Translations under genes and position numbers: made by a program
The notes under the pieces: generated by a model
What the model was told of the DNA's origin: nothing
Database searches by the model: none
Seen by the model: the letters and a program-made list of their open reading frames with translations, nothing else
Part shown: positions 1 to 11,700 of the stretch, one piece after another
Numbering within the stretch: position 1 is the stretch's first letter
How the letters are laid out: each line of letters starts with the position of its first letter
Source: Sipunculus nudus
Lineage: Eukaryota; Annelida; Sipuncula; Golfingiida; Sipunculidae
Assembly (NCBI GenBank): GCA_026874595.1
Contig: CM049307.1
Coordinates: 34,884,862 to 34,948,861, forward strand
DNA length: 64,000 nucleotides
Direction of reading: 5' to 3'

Positions 1-49
1 ACCAAGTCTAATATATGTAAATAATTGTGAGTTAACATTTTTTACTCAC

Positions 50-3000
50 CAGACACAATGGTGTAACCTTTGTCTTGCAGAGCCTTACACATGGCTTTAC
101 AGTTTAAGACAACTTGCTCTTGGTATTTCTTGAAGGCGGGAGACAATGCCTGCTTAAGAGCTACTCCAACACCTAGGCAAAACATCATCATAATAAAACA
201 TTGGCCTCACAAACTCAAAACAGTTAAGTGATGTTAAAATATCCAACATTCACTTCAATCATGGAGTTTTGAAAAAACAGAGATACTGCTTAGCTTTAAA
301 TGACTAGATCTCTGTCAGCTGTAATATAAATATTGACAATATTCATAAAATCAAAGTAAGCTTAAAATTCACACTCTTGACACCAATCAAATACAGGACA
401 TTTCTATAAAATATATTTCAATTTTCCTAAAAAATTTCATTTGTGCTTCAAGTTCAATTAACTGGTAAGACCACCTTTTGGCAGCAGAATTATATTATTA
501 AAGTAAATATCAAACCACAACTTAATATTGAAAATCAATACAACTTAAATATCTGAAATTGAGAAAACCTTTCAAAAATAAAGCTACAGTATTGAGCTAA
601 TAATAGAGCATCACACTGGTGATATAATACTTGTGATTATCTGTATAATTTAATGTGTTAAATGAGATAATCTTCCTAACATATTCTGTGCAAGTGTGAT
701 TACACTCACACTGCTTTCCAGTTTCTCTGTATTGACCTCAATTAAAACAGCCTTATATGTATATCTATGTATATCTCTTCCCAAAGTAATAACTCACCTG
801 CAATGGCATGGTTGTGTGGTCCTCCCTGGAGACCTGGGAAAACTGCTTCATTGATTTTCTTCTCCAAATCGTACATGATGGGGGTGCCATTCTTCGCAAC
901 TTTCCTCACACCTGTAGTCAAGAAGGATATGCACTTAACCCTGTGATTATACAAATGGTATGTTTATGATTCTGGCACACTGCTTTCAGCATGCATAATA
1001 ACTCGAACAAGCAAATCTGTGGAATTAATGTTCCCCGCTTTGGGCTCTTGTTGTCTATCACCATGACATGTGGAGCCATCTGCAGGCGAACTTTATTAAA
1101 AACTAAAACACATTTAGAATTAGGACCAAAATAGGACCAAAATCCACTATGACATGTGGAGACATCTGCAGGCATACATAAAAACTAAAACACACTGAGA
1201 AATTTGACCAAAATTTTAGAATTTTTATTAGAGCTGGAGAGAAATATTTTTCAGACAGACACTCCAAAACCAATCCCAACCAAGGTATGCATGAGAGCAA
1301 TCACTGATCCATATTTGAATGAAATGGATAAAATTTAGGAAAGTTATAGCACAGAAATGAAAAAAACCTGACAGACAGACAGATAGACGGACAGACCGAC
1401 AAACCCAAATCAATCAAAACTCAGCAGAGTGGGGGACAATAAATGAACTAATTTTAAAACTCATCCATCCATGCAACCATGTCAGTCAAAATGAAAACTC
1501 TGACTCAAGTGATCTTTTCTGCATATTCGAACAATTTAGGTCATGATCAACAATAAATGCTGATATAGCTTCTCTTTTTTTAACCTGATCACGGACATAA
1601 GCTTGAGTTTTTCTATTATTGATTGCAAAAATTTACCATGTGATGTGCTATGCAAGGGTGCAGGTACCTTGTTCATAATCTTGCATGGAAGCTCCAGTGT
1701 ATTGACAGCTAATACCCCCTGAGTGACACAGTAATGCTACATAGCAATCAATATATTAATTATGCTTAACACAACCTAAATAACCACCAGAAGGAAATTC
1801 CATCCTACCCCTTTTGTTGCATGAACCTAAAGGTTAAGAGCCTAGATATTTAACAGGCATGAGGAAGACAAGAGAAATTTCCTGAAAATGGATAGGGTCT
1901 GGCTGGTTTCAAATATCATATGTGCAAGAATCAGAGTGAACAAATTTCCTGAAAATTCCTGAATCAGAAATTCCTAAATTCCCTGAAATCTGGAAATTTC
2001 CTGGAATTTCTCATGTCTGTATTTAGGCATAATCTCATACTCTTGCTTTCAACAATACGTAAATTATGACAAATGGGGCCACTCTTGCTTAAGTATGCAC
2101 CCTTGCATAGCACATCATTTAACTGAATAATCACACAAACCTTTCCTGTAGAAGATCATTCCTGATCTGGGTCCCCTCAAGGTCTTGTGTGTCGTAGTGG
2201 TTACTATATCACAATGTTCAAAGGGGCTTGGTACAACGCCAGCTGCCACTAAACCACTGATGTGGGCCATGTCAGCCAGAACGTAGGCATCATTCTCATC
2301 AGCTATCATGCGGAATCTCTTGTAATCCAAGTTCCTTGAGTAGCAACTTACGCCTAAAATACCAAAAAGGACAGTGAACAAATATGTGACAATATGGAAA
2401 ATGCATTTAGTACAAGCACCTTGTATGTGATTAAAAAACAAGGTAATATATTTATGTTCAATAAATAGAAATTATTTTATTAAAAATGCAGATGAGAGGC
2501 TTGAATAAAAGTTGGGAACATGAGTAAAGACGCATAAAAACTTTATTCACTGTTAGCCCAGTGCTATTCACTATTAGTCCAGTTAGTCCAGTGCTTTTCA
2601 CTATTAGACCATTGCTTTTCACTATTAGTCCAATGCTATTTACTATTAAACCAATGCTGTTCACCATTAGTCCAGTGCTTTTCACTATTAGACCAGTGCT
2701 ATTCACTATTAGACCAGTGCTATTCACTATTAGTCCAGTGCTATTCACTATTAGTCCAGTGCTATTCACTATTAGACCAGTGCTATTCACTATTAGACCA
2801 GTGCTACTCACTATTAGACCAGTGCTATTCACTATTAGTCCAGTGCTATTCACTATTAGTCCAGTGCTATTCACTATTAGACCTGTGCTATCATGCTGAC
2901 ATTCTCTCAATTCTTTACCTCTGAAATTACTTTTCTCTGTCATATGAAGGCAAAATAGTAACTACCCCTGATCAAAATCCATTCGACAACAAAACTGATC

Positions 3001-4651
3001 CAAACCATGCCATGCTTTCACTGCAATAGTGATACTTAACACGTAAGTGCTGATGAAAAATTAGAGGACCATTTATTTATTATACCTGCAACAATCATCT
3101 TTGGTTTGAAGAGACGAGCATTTTCAGCGAGCCTGTCATAATCAATGAGTCCAGTTGCTGGATCCAAGCGGTACGGCATGGATTCAAAGAAAACCGACGT
3201 TGCTGAGATCTTCTTGGTAGAGGTCATGAAGCCATGGGACAGATGACCTCCATCTGGAAGGTCAAGGCCCATAATGCGGCCATGAGGTTCAACCACAGCT
3301 GTGTACACAGCGAAGTTAGCAGGAGAGCCAGACAGAGGCTGGACATTTACTCCCCACCGCTCTGGGTCAAGTCCATATACTTCAAGTGCACGCTTCTGGG
3401 TCAACCATTCCATCTTGTCAATGAATTCATTTCCTCCATAGTACCTACAAACCAAGAATCATACAAGAATCAAATTTAATATCAAATTCTAAACTACTCC
3501 TGTCTAAACTAATTCAAATACATAACACTGGCAAGCTCTGAGACTTAATATACTGTGGTTGCCTTTTTGTTCATGAGGGTTTTATTTTTTGCAATATTCA
3601 CGAATGGCATATAATCGCAAATATGAAACCCTCGGGAATAAGCTGCCCTTTTATCGAGGATGAACAAGAGGATATGATGCATCTGCAGATTCTGCACAAA
3701 TAAATGAGTTATTACACCTCTGAAAAAATGGTTTGTAAAGCAACAACTTAATCTGTGGATTGTATCGCAACCTTCTCAATTGTTAAAACATCGATTATGA
3801 GACAGGTTATAATACAATGACTATAATGGTAATGAGCGAGGTATTATTGGATTTATTTTTACCTTATAATAAATGTAAATATTTTTGTACTTCGATCTCA
3901 TAGATTCTGGTGCAATCGCAAAAATGAAACCCTCGCAAAACATTCAAAATAAAGAAATCGCAAAATTTCAGCCTCGCAAATGTGAAGCCAACCACAGTAT
4001 TTATGTTGAAGTTGTTGTGCATTATGGCACTTTCTCATACTGATAACACTTTTTCCAAAATTACGTTAAAGACATTTGAATCATGCTTGACTGATTGCAA
4101 CATAACACTCATCAATCACTCTGTAATAGAAACACTAAGAGCATGTGTCCAAATAAAAAATGCTGTTTCTTACCAGATGCAAATTTGACTTTTTTTTCAA
4201 TTTGGAAATAAACATACTAGTTGTATTTTACTAAGAAAGAAGGATTAGTCATACTTATGAAAGTTATGAAATCAGAATACCTCTACTGACCAGTTTAAAT
4301 TCCTTCTCTTTTCCCTCCTAAACATGTCACTAATACCTTAAAAATTTGACATTGTCCCATTTCCACCTAAAGACTGGACCTGCTCAGCAGATAGATCTAC
4401 ATCTGCACAGCATGAATGGATGGAATACAACCTCACCTCTTCCCTGGCTGTCCCTCAGAATACTTGTTGTTCAGACATGAACCAAGAGCTTCCAGTACTG
4501 CCTTGCTGGCAAAGTTTTCAGACGCGATCAGTTCCAGGCCACGCCTCTGACGGTCCTTCTCCTTCTGAATGATATCCCACATCTCAGGATCATTTATAGA
4601 CATGGGGTCAGTCAGGTCCCAGTGGGCATCGCCGCTCCCATTACACGTCAT
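50..4651 (-). CDS. SHMT: Serine hydroxymethyltransferase (5' part, 5 exons)
   Basis: A PLP enzyme that interconverts serine plus tetrahydrofolate with glycine plus methylene-THF. Coding exons, 5' to 3' on the minus strand, are 4651-4437, 3444-3086, 2353-2141, 911-798 and 172-50. All junctions are GT-AG and the frame holds across every one, giving about 341 residues of a roughly 470-residue family; the C-terminal exons lie left of the window. Family motifs seen: LELIASENF near residue 39, [37 protein letters not shown] with the PLP-contacting Asp219 and His222, [10 protein letters not shown] with Schiff-base Lys248, and [15 protein letters not shown]. No mitochondrial presequence precedes Met1, so this product looks cytosolic. 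An AG acceptor at 4671-4670 suggests an upstream untranslated exon or an alternative first exon that I could not place. Oddity: the usual EGYPG is EGQPG (Gln68). Confidence 0.95.
960..1430. repeat. Degenerate tandem/interspersed repeat in SHMT intron 4
   Basis: Two imperfect copies of an ~87-bp unit, sharing GACATGTGGAG and CATCTGCAGGC, start near 1060 and 1147. A GACAGACAGACAGATAGACG-type tract follows near 1370. The block lies between SHMT exons 3 and 4. Tracts of this kind terminate many molluscan interspersed repeats, but the family is not identified. Confidence 0.5.
2543..2892. repeat. 21-bp minisatellite in SHMT intron 2
   Basis: About 16 imperfect head-to-tail copies of a 21-bp unit (CAGTGCTATTCACTATTAGT plus one base), with one extra 9-bp partial unit near 2582. 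Because 21 is a multiple of three and the unit lacks stops in one frame of each strand, both strands show long open frames. These are repeat artefacts, not genes. The array sits wholly within the intron between exons 3086-3444 and 2141-2353. Confidence 0.9.
3553..3997. mobile_element. MITE with TA target duplication
   Basis: About 445 bp in SHMT intron 1. It is bounded by inverted CTGTGGTTG...CAACCACAG ends with TA directly outside each end (3551-3552 and 3998-3999). Inside, the phrase ATCGCAAA(T/A)ATGAAACCC recurs near each end. No coding capacity. TA flanks fit Tc1/mariner-like non-autonomous elements; the superfamily is inferred. Confidence 0.65.
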
Positions 4652-4669
4652 GCTGGTCTATGATGTTGT

Positions 4670-5955
4670 CTAAAACAATCAATCTCCTTTACAGTTTAAC
4701 TTGTAATTGCAGGGAGCTACTTACTTTAATTTTAACAGTATCTTTCCTTTTTCATAATTTATATTTGAATACTTTTTAATCTTTTTTTTCTCAATTGACC
4801 TCCTTAAATATGCTAAATTTATGCCCCTCACATGTATACATTTCATCTTGTGTGATAAAGCAAAACTATCACAACATTCAGTGTTTTATACTGGGCTTTA
4901 TTCTATGTTCTTACCAAAATACTGTGAACATGCAATGTTGAGAGCCAGAAGAAAAATTTACATGACTGTAGATATTATATCTGAAGCTAGTACACAAGGA
5001 TAATGCATTAAAATTAAACACATAGTTGTACAACCTTACTCAGAACTATACTTTTTCATAACTTTTTATCAGGAAAACATTTTGTTCTTGCAAGATCTGA
5101 GAATTTTAATAAAATGCAGAGTGGCTATACTGCAATGAACATCCTTAAAAAATAATTTTTAATATGGTTAGCACAACCGCAGGATTGGGTCCCACATTCA
5201 CATCAATGATCTCTCAGGTCACGTAGTCAGCTTGTGAATAAGACGTCTTAAAGAGTCTCTCATGAATGTTGCACTTGTGACACGATTATAACCTAATGTT
5301 CTGCAGTCATGGAAGATGAAAAGGTTCATGTGGACATCATTACTACCTGTCCTAATGGTATGAAAGTTGTAAACCGACTGAGTAATGCTTTTTCTAAAAT
5401 GCCTGTTTTGTCCTACATGGCTTGTTGTTGTTTTCCTGTGCACAATCTGGGTTGAAAATGATGAAATAGCCGTTCAAAACAGCAAAGTTTATGGTTAATG
5501 CCAATAATCCTGTCGTACACCTGGTTCTAGTTTCAGCATACAAGTTGCAAAGTCACAGCAAATATGTCAGATACATGGATTTCTAGCAGAGTCAAATAGA
5601 ATACCGTAAGACACCATTGATAGGTATGTTTAATTCACACTACAAGTTGAGAATGATCTTTTAATATTTTTGTCTCCTACATTCACTCAGCAGCAAGACC
5701 ACAGCTGTTTTAGCTCTACATACTTAATTATGCATGGTCTTCATTAAACAGTTCTTTTGAAAGTGGAAAAACTTTGAAAATGAATCGATGGTGTAACATG
5801 TCAGGCTAGATCTACCACAAAGGTTATCCGGTGGCGGTAGGCAGTGTTCTCCTGGGGAGCCAAATGTTATGAGAGGTAATTTTTATCAATAATTTTCCAT
5901 TTATAATAAATAATTATATATAACTTTTATGATAAGTGAAATATTGATTCATGAT
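4670..5955. other. SHMT upstream region, no gene seen
   Basis: Upstream flank of the first SHMT coding exon. I see no open frame with convincing splice sites and no recognisable repeat. It may hold the SHMT promoter or a 5' untranslated exon. Confidence 0.4.
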
Positions 5956-6369
5956 CAGGGGCATCAATAAAGGGGTGGGGGATTATATGTACCCCCCACT
6001 TTTTGGCAAGGGGATGGGGGGGGGGTAATGGTCAATGTATAATCATCCCCCACTATTCAGAGAATATATACATATTGCAAATGAAGTATATTAATAAATA
6101 TAAATTATAGACTTTGGTTCCATTTACGAGTTTACCATGAAATATTATATCCAAAACTGGTTTAGAATGAACTTATAGTTATAATGGAAACATAATACCT
6201 TATTTTCTAAAAACTTAAATATTTTTGTTATATATGTGAAATGTGATAAACTATATATATTCAATATGTGTCATATAGATATATTTATATATATATATAT
6301 ATATATTTATATATGTGTGCGTGTCTCCCTGTCATCCCACCCACCCTGGAAAATAAATTGACGCCACTG
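5956..6369. mobile_element. hAT-like MITE, copy 1 (8-bp TSD)
   Basis: 414 bp flanked by the perfect 8-bp direct repeat TTCATGAT (5948-5955 and 6370-6377). Inverted ends read CAGGGGCATCAAT on the left and CAGTGGCGTCAAT on the right (as reverse complement). The interior holds G tracts near 5975-6030 and an AT microsatellite at about 6280-6310. No coding capacity. Its interior matches, in reverse orientation, the element at 16811-17114. An 8-bp TSD with CAG ends is typical of the hAT superfamily. Confidence 0.8.
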
Positions 6370-7696
6370 TTCATGATTTAATTTTAATTTTAACTTCAAA
6401 CAAAATAAAATCGGTGAATGCAATAAGAAAAACACCAATCTACTAAAGTCTAGCTGTATTATTTATGAGAACTTGCGCCAAATGAAAGGTTTCTTGTTTA
6501 CGTAAATATGCAGTCACTGAGTAGTATATGGTGAATGAACTCAAAGCCGGTGCACGCTGCATATAGTGTCAGTGAGTGACAATACGACACAACACCCGCC
6601 AGAGAAAAGTGAAAAGGTCACTGAAAGTGCACCTGGGAGGCATTTGGGGTACAGTCGCACACATCGACATCCAAAATTTTAGCAACATCTATGACAACGC
6701 TACTAAGGTACCTACCAAAACAACAACAGATCAATGTCACGCTCTCCCTGCTTCTACCACTCTGACAGGTTTCACGCAAGTGAGACCGCACGGAACTCTG
6801 CAGATGGTTTTATCAATGTTCAGGTGCAAGCTGGGATATCCTTTTACTAGACCGATACCTTCCTTCATATTTACATCATTTTGTTCATTCCGATTACCTA
6901 TTGTGAATAGAGATGAGTGACTAAATGTGACGAGAATATTTTATTGCACACATACATGTGATGATTGTTGATAATTTAGAATCGCGTTAGTTTGAGACAA
7001 TTGTTACCTTCTATCGCCATGCTCCAGTCTATACTTATATAAGTAAGAGTGCTGCCATCAAGTGATATTATCTTGTACTAATATTTCCCGCCCGGTGATG
7101 ATCTTTTTGCACTCATCTGTTTCATGAGGGGTGAGATTGTGTCTGTCTGACATATTAGTTAATTAATTCAGAAATTCTGTAAATGGGGGATAGTATTTAA
7201 CTGAACGTTTAAGCCTACACAATTTCAATAATAATAATAATAATAATGATAATAATAATAATGATAGGCCTAATAATAGTAATAATAATAGGCCTAATAA
7301 TAATAGGCCTAATAATAATGATAATAATACTAATAACGCCAAAAATTAATTAAAATGCCTGATATAATAATAATAATAATAAGATGAACACAAGAAAAAA
7401 AGAAGAAAAAGAATGATAAGAGGATGAAGATGGTCCGCGTGAAGAAAAAGCTTGGCCTATATAGGCCCTATAGGGCCTATTTATTATAAACAAAAATAAT
7501 CTTAAATAATTATTCTATTAATTTTGTGCACGATCGATAATTGTCGCTCCATTTTTTTTTTGTTTAACAGACAAAATGCTGACAGCATGTGTGGTGCCGA
7601 TATACAAACACACACACACAATATTTGTAAAATTGCGGATAAAATACACAGAAAAAAACTGAAAGGAGAGATGTATATGGTAGAGGATATATATAC

Positions 7697-7744
<48 letters not shown>

Positions 7745-8600
7745 CTAATGGTTTGCTGCAAAAAACACTTGCTATAGCTAGAGTGCTCGTTCTTTAAATA
7801 AGTTAGCCTAAATATATATTTAAGCCGGTAGGCCTATATAACCTTATATCCTTTCCAGATAAAAAAATAATTGAGTGTAAATGTTTATAGTAAATGCACC
7901 TGCACCCGGATCATGAACAGATCAAATTTAAGGGGTATTTTCCTTATTTGTCTATATCTTACTTTAACCGCTTGGAAGTATTTTTGTTCGTATTGTTAAT
8001 TTCTATGGAAGGGCAAAATCATTATAAATTTAACAAATAGGCATACAGGAACACCAACGTGTTATTTTTCAATATAAAAACAAGAGAATGGCTCATTTTA
8101 AATGCTTTATTTTGGAAACTTCTAAGGTTACAAAAATAGTTGGAACCCTTCATGCTATGAATACATATATGTCCTGTAATTTAACCTAAGATGAATATTA
8201 ATTGGCTACATATACGTGCATGCTGAAACTGAAGTTCTTAATATTCATCCACGTACTCAATGTTTGAAAAATAAAAAATCAACTAATTGTCAGACACACA
8301 TTATATATATTGACACAAATGTATATATGTTAACATCTTTGCAACACTAAACGGATGCATGAAAAGATGTATACTTATATCATTATACAGTATAACATGC
8401 AATTTATAAAATTAAAAAAAAAGTGAATACTATATGCTCTGTGCTTGTTTGCTTCATGTTCGAAACATGGAATGTGTATGTGACAAGGCGATATACAGTT
8501 CTAAAATGATGTGACTGTTGCCCACAGATCAATAACATTGTCAACATATTTTTGTTTGTAGTTTCTGTGTATGCTTATATAAAATATTAAGAAAACAACT
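6370..8600. other. Intergenic region with AAT-type microsatellites
   Basis: Contains an AAT/TAATAATAGGCC-rich tract at about 7225-7380, a pure (ATA)n run at about 7684-7745, and otherwise unstructured AT-rich DNA. A 114-codon plus-strand frame at 6576-6920 has no family resemblance or splice context and is not called. Confidence 0.6.
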
Positions 8601-8765
8601 ATGGCCCATTATGCAAACTTTCTTAATTGTCTTCCATATTATACCTCGAAGTTTTAAAGTTTTAACATGAATATTTGCTTTGTCCATTTATGCAAATATA
8701 CTTAACTGTCTTCTGTATTGCCTTTATATTTTAAATTTGCAACGTTGGTCATGGGGACCACGGTG
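8600..8765. repeat. Imperfect duplication of the receptor gene's 3' end
   Basis: The last codons, stop and flank of the receptor gene (about 8682-8745) are mirrored by a diverged direct copy at about 8606-8665. Both contain ATGCAAA, then CTTAA(C/T)TGTCTTC on the plus strand. The downstream copy has lost the reading frame. Confidence 0.5.
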
Positions 8766-11700
8766 GTCGCTGTACCTCTACGGGAATCATTTTTCTTAGG
8801 CGCGGCGCAGACCACAGCAAAAGTATAAAAATACGGATTTAAGGCCGAATTGACTGGCATTACGAAAGTAACCAACCAGGCAGCAACCTTGCTTGGGACA
8901 GACGCTCCACTCAGCGTGTATGCAAATACGACAAGCACAGGGATCCAAGTTATAAAGTTGGTGATGATTATCAGAAGAAACCTTCGATAAACCTTAAACT
9001 CCTCACGACCTAGTTCACGTCGTGCCTCCAACCGGCTGCGATACAAAAGTATATACACACTAGCATACGCACCTACCATGAACAACAAAACACTCAAATT
9101 GAAAACCATGAATATGCCCAAGGTGTATTCCCACCCGTTTGATTTCCCCCCAGTTACGTCAATCAACAAACAGACCCCTTGTTTTATGTATTGTTCTCCG
9201 AAATAGGGAATGCCAGTCACAGGTAATATGCTTAATAATAGCATAAGGCACCATCCACTAAGAATAAGTGCACGGCAAAGTTTTTTACTGAATCCCTTAA
9301 ACCTGAATGGTCTTAGAACAGACGCCAGTCTTTCTGATGTTATTAATAACAAGACATAAATTGAGCCTTCTCCAGAAAGTGCGGAGAGAACGCCTGCTGT
9401 TTTACACAAGACACTTTGACGCCATTCCTTTTCGTGCAAAACATATATTCCACGGTAGTACAGATCAACAGAGGCAAGAATCAGTAAATAGACGCTCATC
9501 AACAGGTCGAAGATTGCAAGATTGACAACTAAAAAGGAGTGAGTATTGGATCGCATTGTCTTGACTCGCCAAATGATAACCGCAAGGTTTCCCAGCAACC
9601 CCACCAAGCCGATGACCCAGATGGACAATCTGAGCGCCAGATTGCCCATTAGGTCATCACAGGAAGACACTTCGTCTCTTGGCGTGCAAGAAACAGTTTT
9701 ATCTACCAAACAACAAAATTTGAACTCGTCTGAATCAAGTCGCCTCAACTTCAGTCCGCTGAACAAATCTTGATCTGCCTTGGTTATCCTATTTTTTCTC
9801 AAGTCAAGCTGTTGGATTCGAGGGAGATTCGAAAATGCCTTTCCATCTATTTCATCTATTAAGTTATTGTGTAGGTCTAAAGCTTGCAAATAATTTATTC
9901 CCGAGAACTGTTTGCCTTTGAGTTTTGTTATGTTTAAGTTTGACAGATTTAGATATGTTAAGGTACTTAATCCCTTAAAGCAAGAAGGCTGTAACAGCTT
10001 TAGTGGATTACCGGATAAAATTAAATGCTGAAGCCGTGAAAGGCCATCAAATACTCCTGACTTTAAGGAGCCAAGCTTGTTATATGACAGGTCTAGAAGT
10101 ATAAGGTTAGCGAGTTCAGTAAAAATGTTATTTTCTAATAATGTTATGTCATTTTGTTTTAGAACTAATTTTCCGAGGGACTTAACTCCACTGAATGTTA
10201 AAGTGTCTAACTGGATCATGTTTTCGGTAAAAAGTAGAACTCTGAGAGATTTTGCAGACAGGACCTCATCTGGAAGGGTAGTTAAGCCATGACCTTGACA
10301 ATCAATCACACCGGGAGAACACTGGCATTGAGAGGGACAGCTTTGAGTACACCCTGCTTCGTCATCACCTGTCTTCCCACAGTCAACCACACCATCACAT
10401 ACTCTGCTTTTATCTAAGCAGAACGATTCACCTCGGCACCTGAAAAAGCCTCGGCATCGAAGCATGTTGCATCCTACCTCATCCTCTTTACCCGGACAGT
10501 CAATTTTCCCATCACAGACAAATTTAACTGGGACACAATAGGTATCAGGACATTTAAACATATTGGGACAGTCGAAGTTTCCACAGCCTCTCAAATGACC
10601 TCCGTCAGGGCACCATCTATTGTGACCAATAACGTCACGGTCTTTCACGCACGCTTTATCACGAGGAAAACATTTAGTATGATCACTGCGACAACGAGAG
10701 TGGGTAGCTGATAATCCTGGGCACCATGGCAACCGAATAATATCTGAATTACCGTTTTGACTTAGTTTACCACGAAATAAATCCACAAAGCTAACCATTT
10801 CGTCCTCTTGTTCTGGGCCAATGCAGTCAACCTTTGAATCATTAACGTAAGACATAGGTATTTCCGATTCATCTTTGCAGGTGAACCATTTTTCCTTGCC
10901 AGTGAAATTATTACTATTCATTGTATTTAAAGCATAATGTATATGTTTTATTTTATGGAAATGATAACGCTCATGTTGTAAACTTTTGTCTGTGCAGTTG
11001 TGCTCATCTGTATTATCAACGCAGTTCTTGATGCCATCACAATAGTTTACCCACTTTATACACTGACCGTTTGTACATTGGAAGTATGCTTCGTCACATG
11101 TACATGAAGACTCGTCAGTTCCAGTTGGGCAGTCGAAAATCCCATTGCATACATGCGTTTGCCAAATACATGAACCATCATTACATTGAAACTGTCTTTC
11201 ACCGCATCCTATTAGACTGGGATTTACAGGTCTTTCACACAATACATTCGGAACAATATTTGTGACAGAAATATTTCTTAAAATCCATTCGAGCCCACAT
11301 GTGGGATATCGACCATGTCTTGGCACATTCACAAACATCTGGCATTTTGATACCCAAACCCCACCATACATTGGTTCATGATTCCATGCTTGCAGCAGGG
11401 TGGCGATGTGGTCGTCTTGAAAAGGATTGGCAATGTAGCCTTCGTTGTCGCGACATCTCTGTTCCGCTTTGGCGCAAGTAACGTTTTCGTCAATGGCTTG
11501 TCCGTGAAATAAACGGTAGCACCGACCGTTGAACAACGTCCAGTTCAATGGACAGTAATATTTTGACATCGACACGTTCATCCCGATGATTTTTGGATCG
11601 ATCGTTGTAAAATTGTCTTTTTCATCAATAATTCGATCAGTAAGCGACTTTTTTACCGGGAATTTACATATATAAGCTGTTTTAGGACATAATTTCAAGC

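Noticed and set aside
2458-2943. 161-codon minus-strand and 112-codon plus-strand frames
   Set aside because: Created by the 21-bp minisatellite, which is open on both strands; inside an SHMT intron.
6576-6920. 114-codon plus-strand frame
   Set aside because: No family resemblance, no splice sites or promoter, composition like surrounding DNA.
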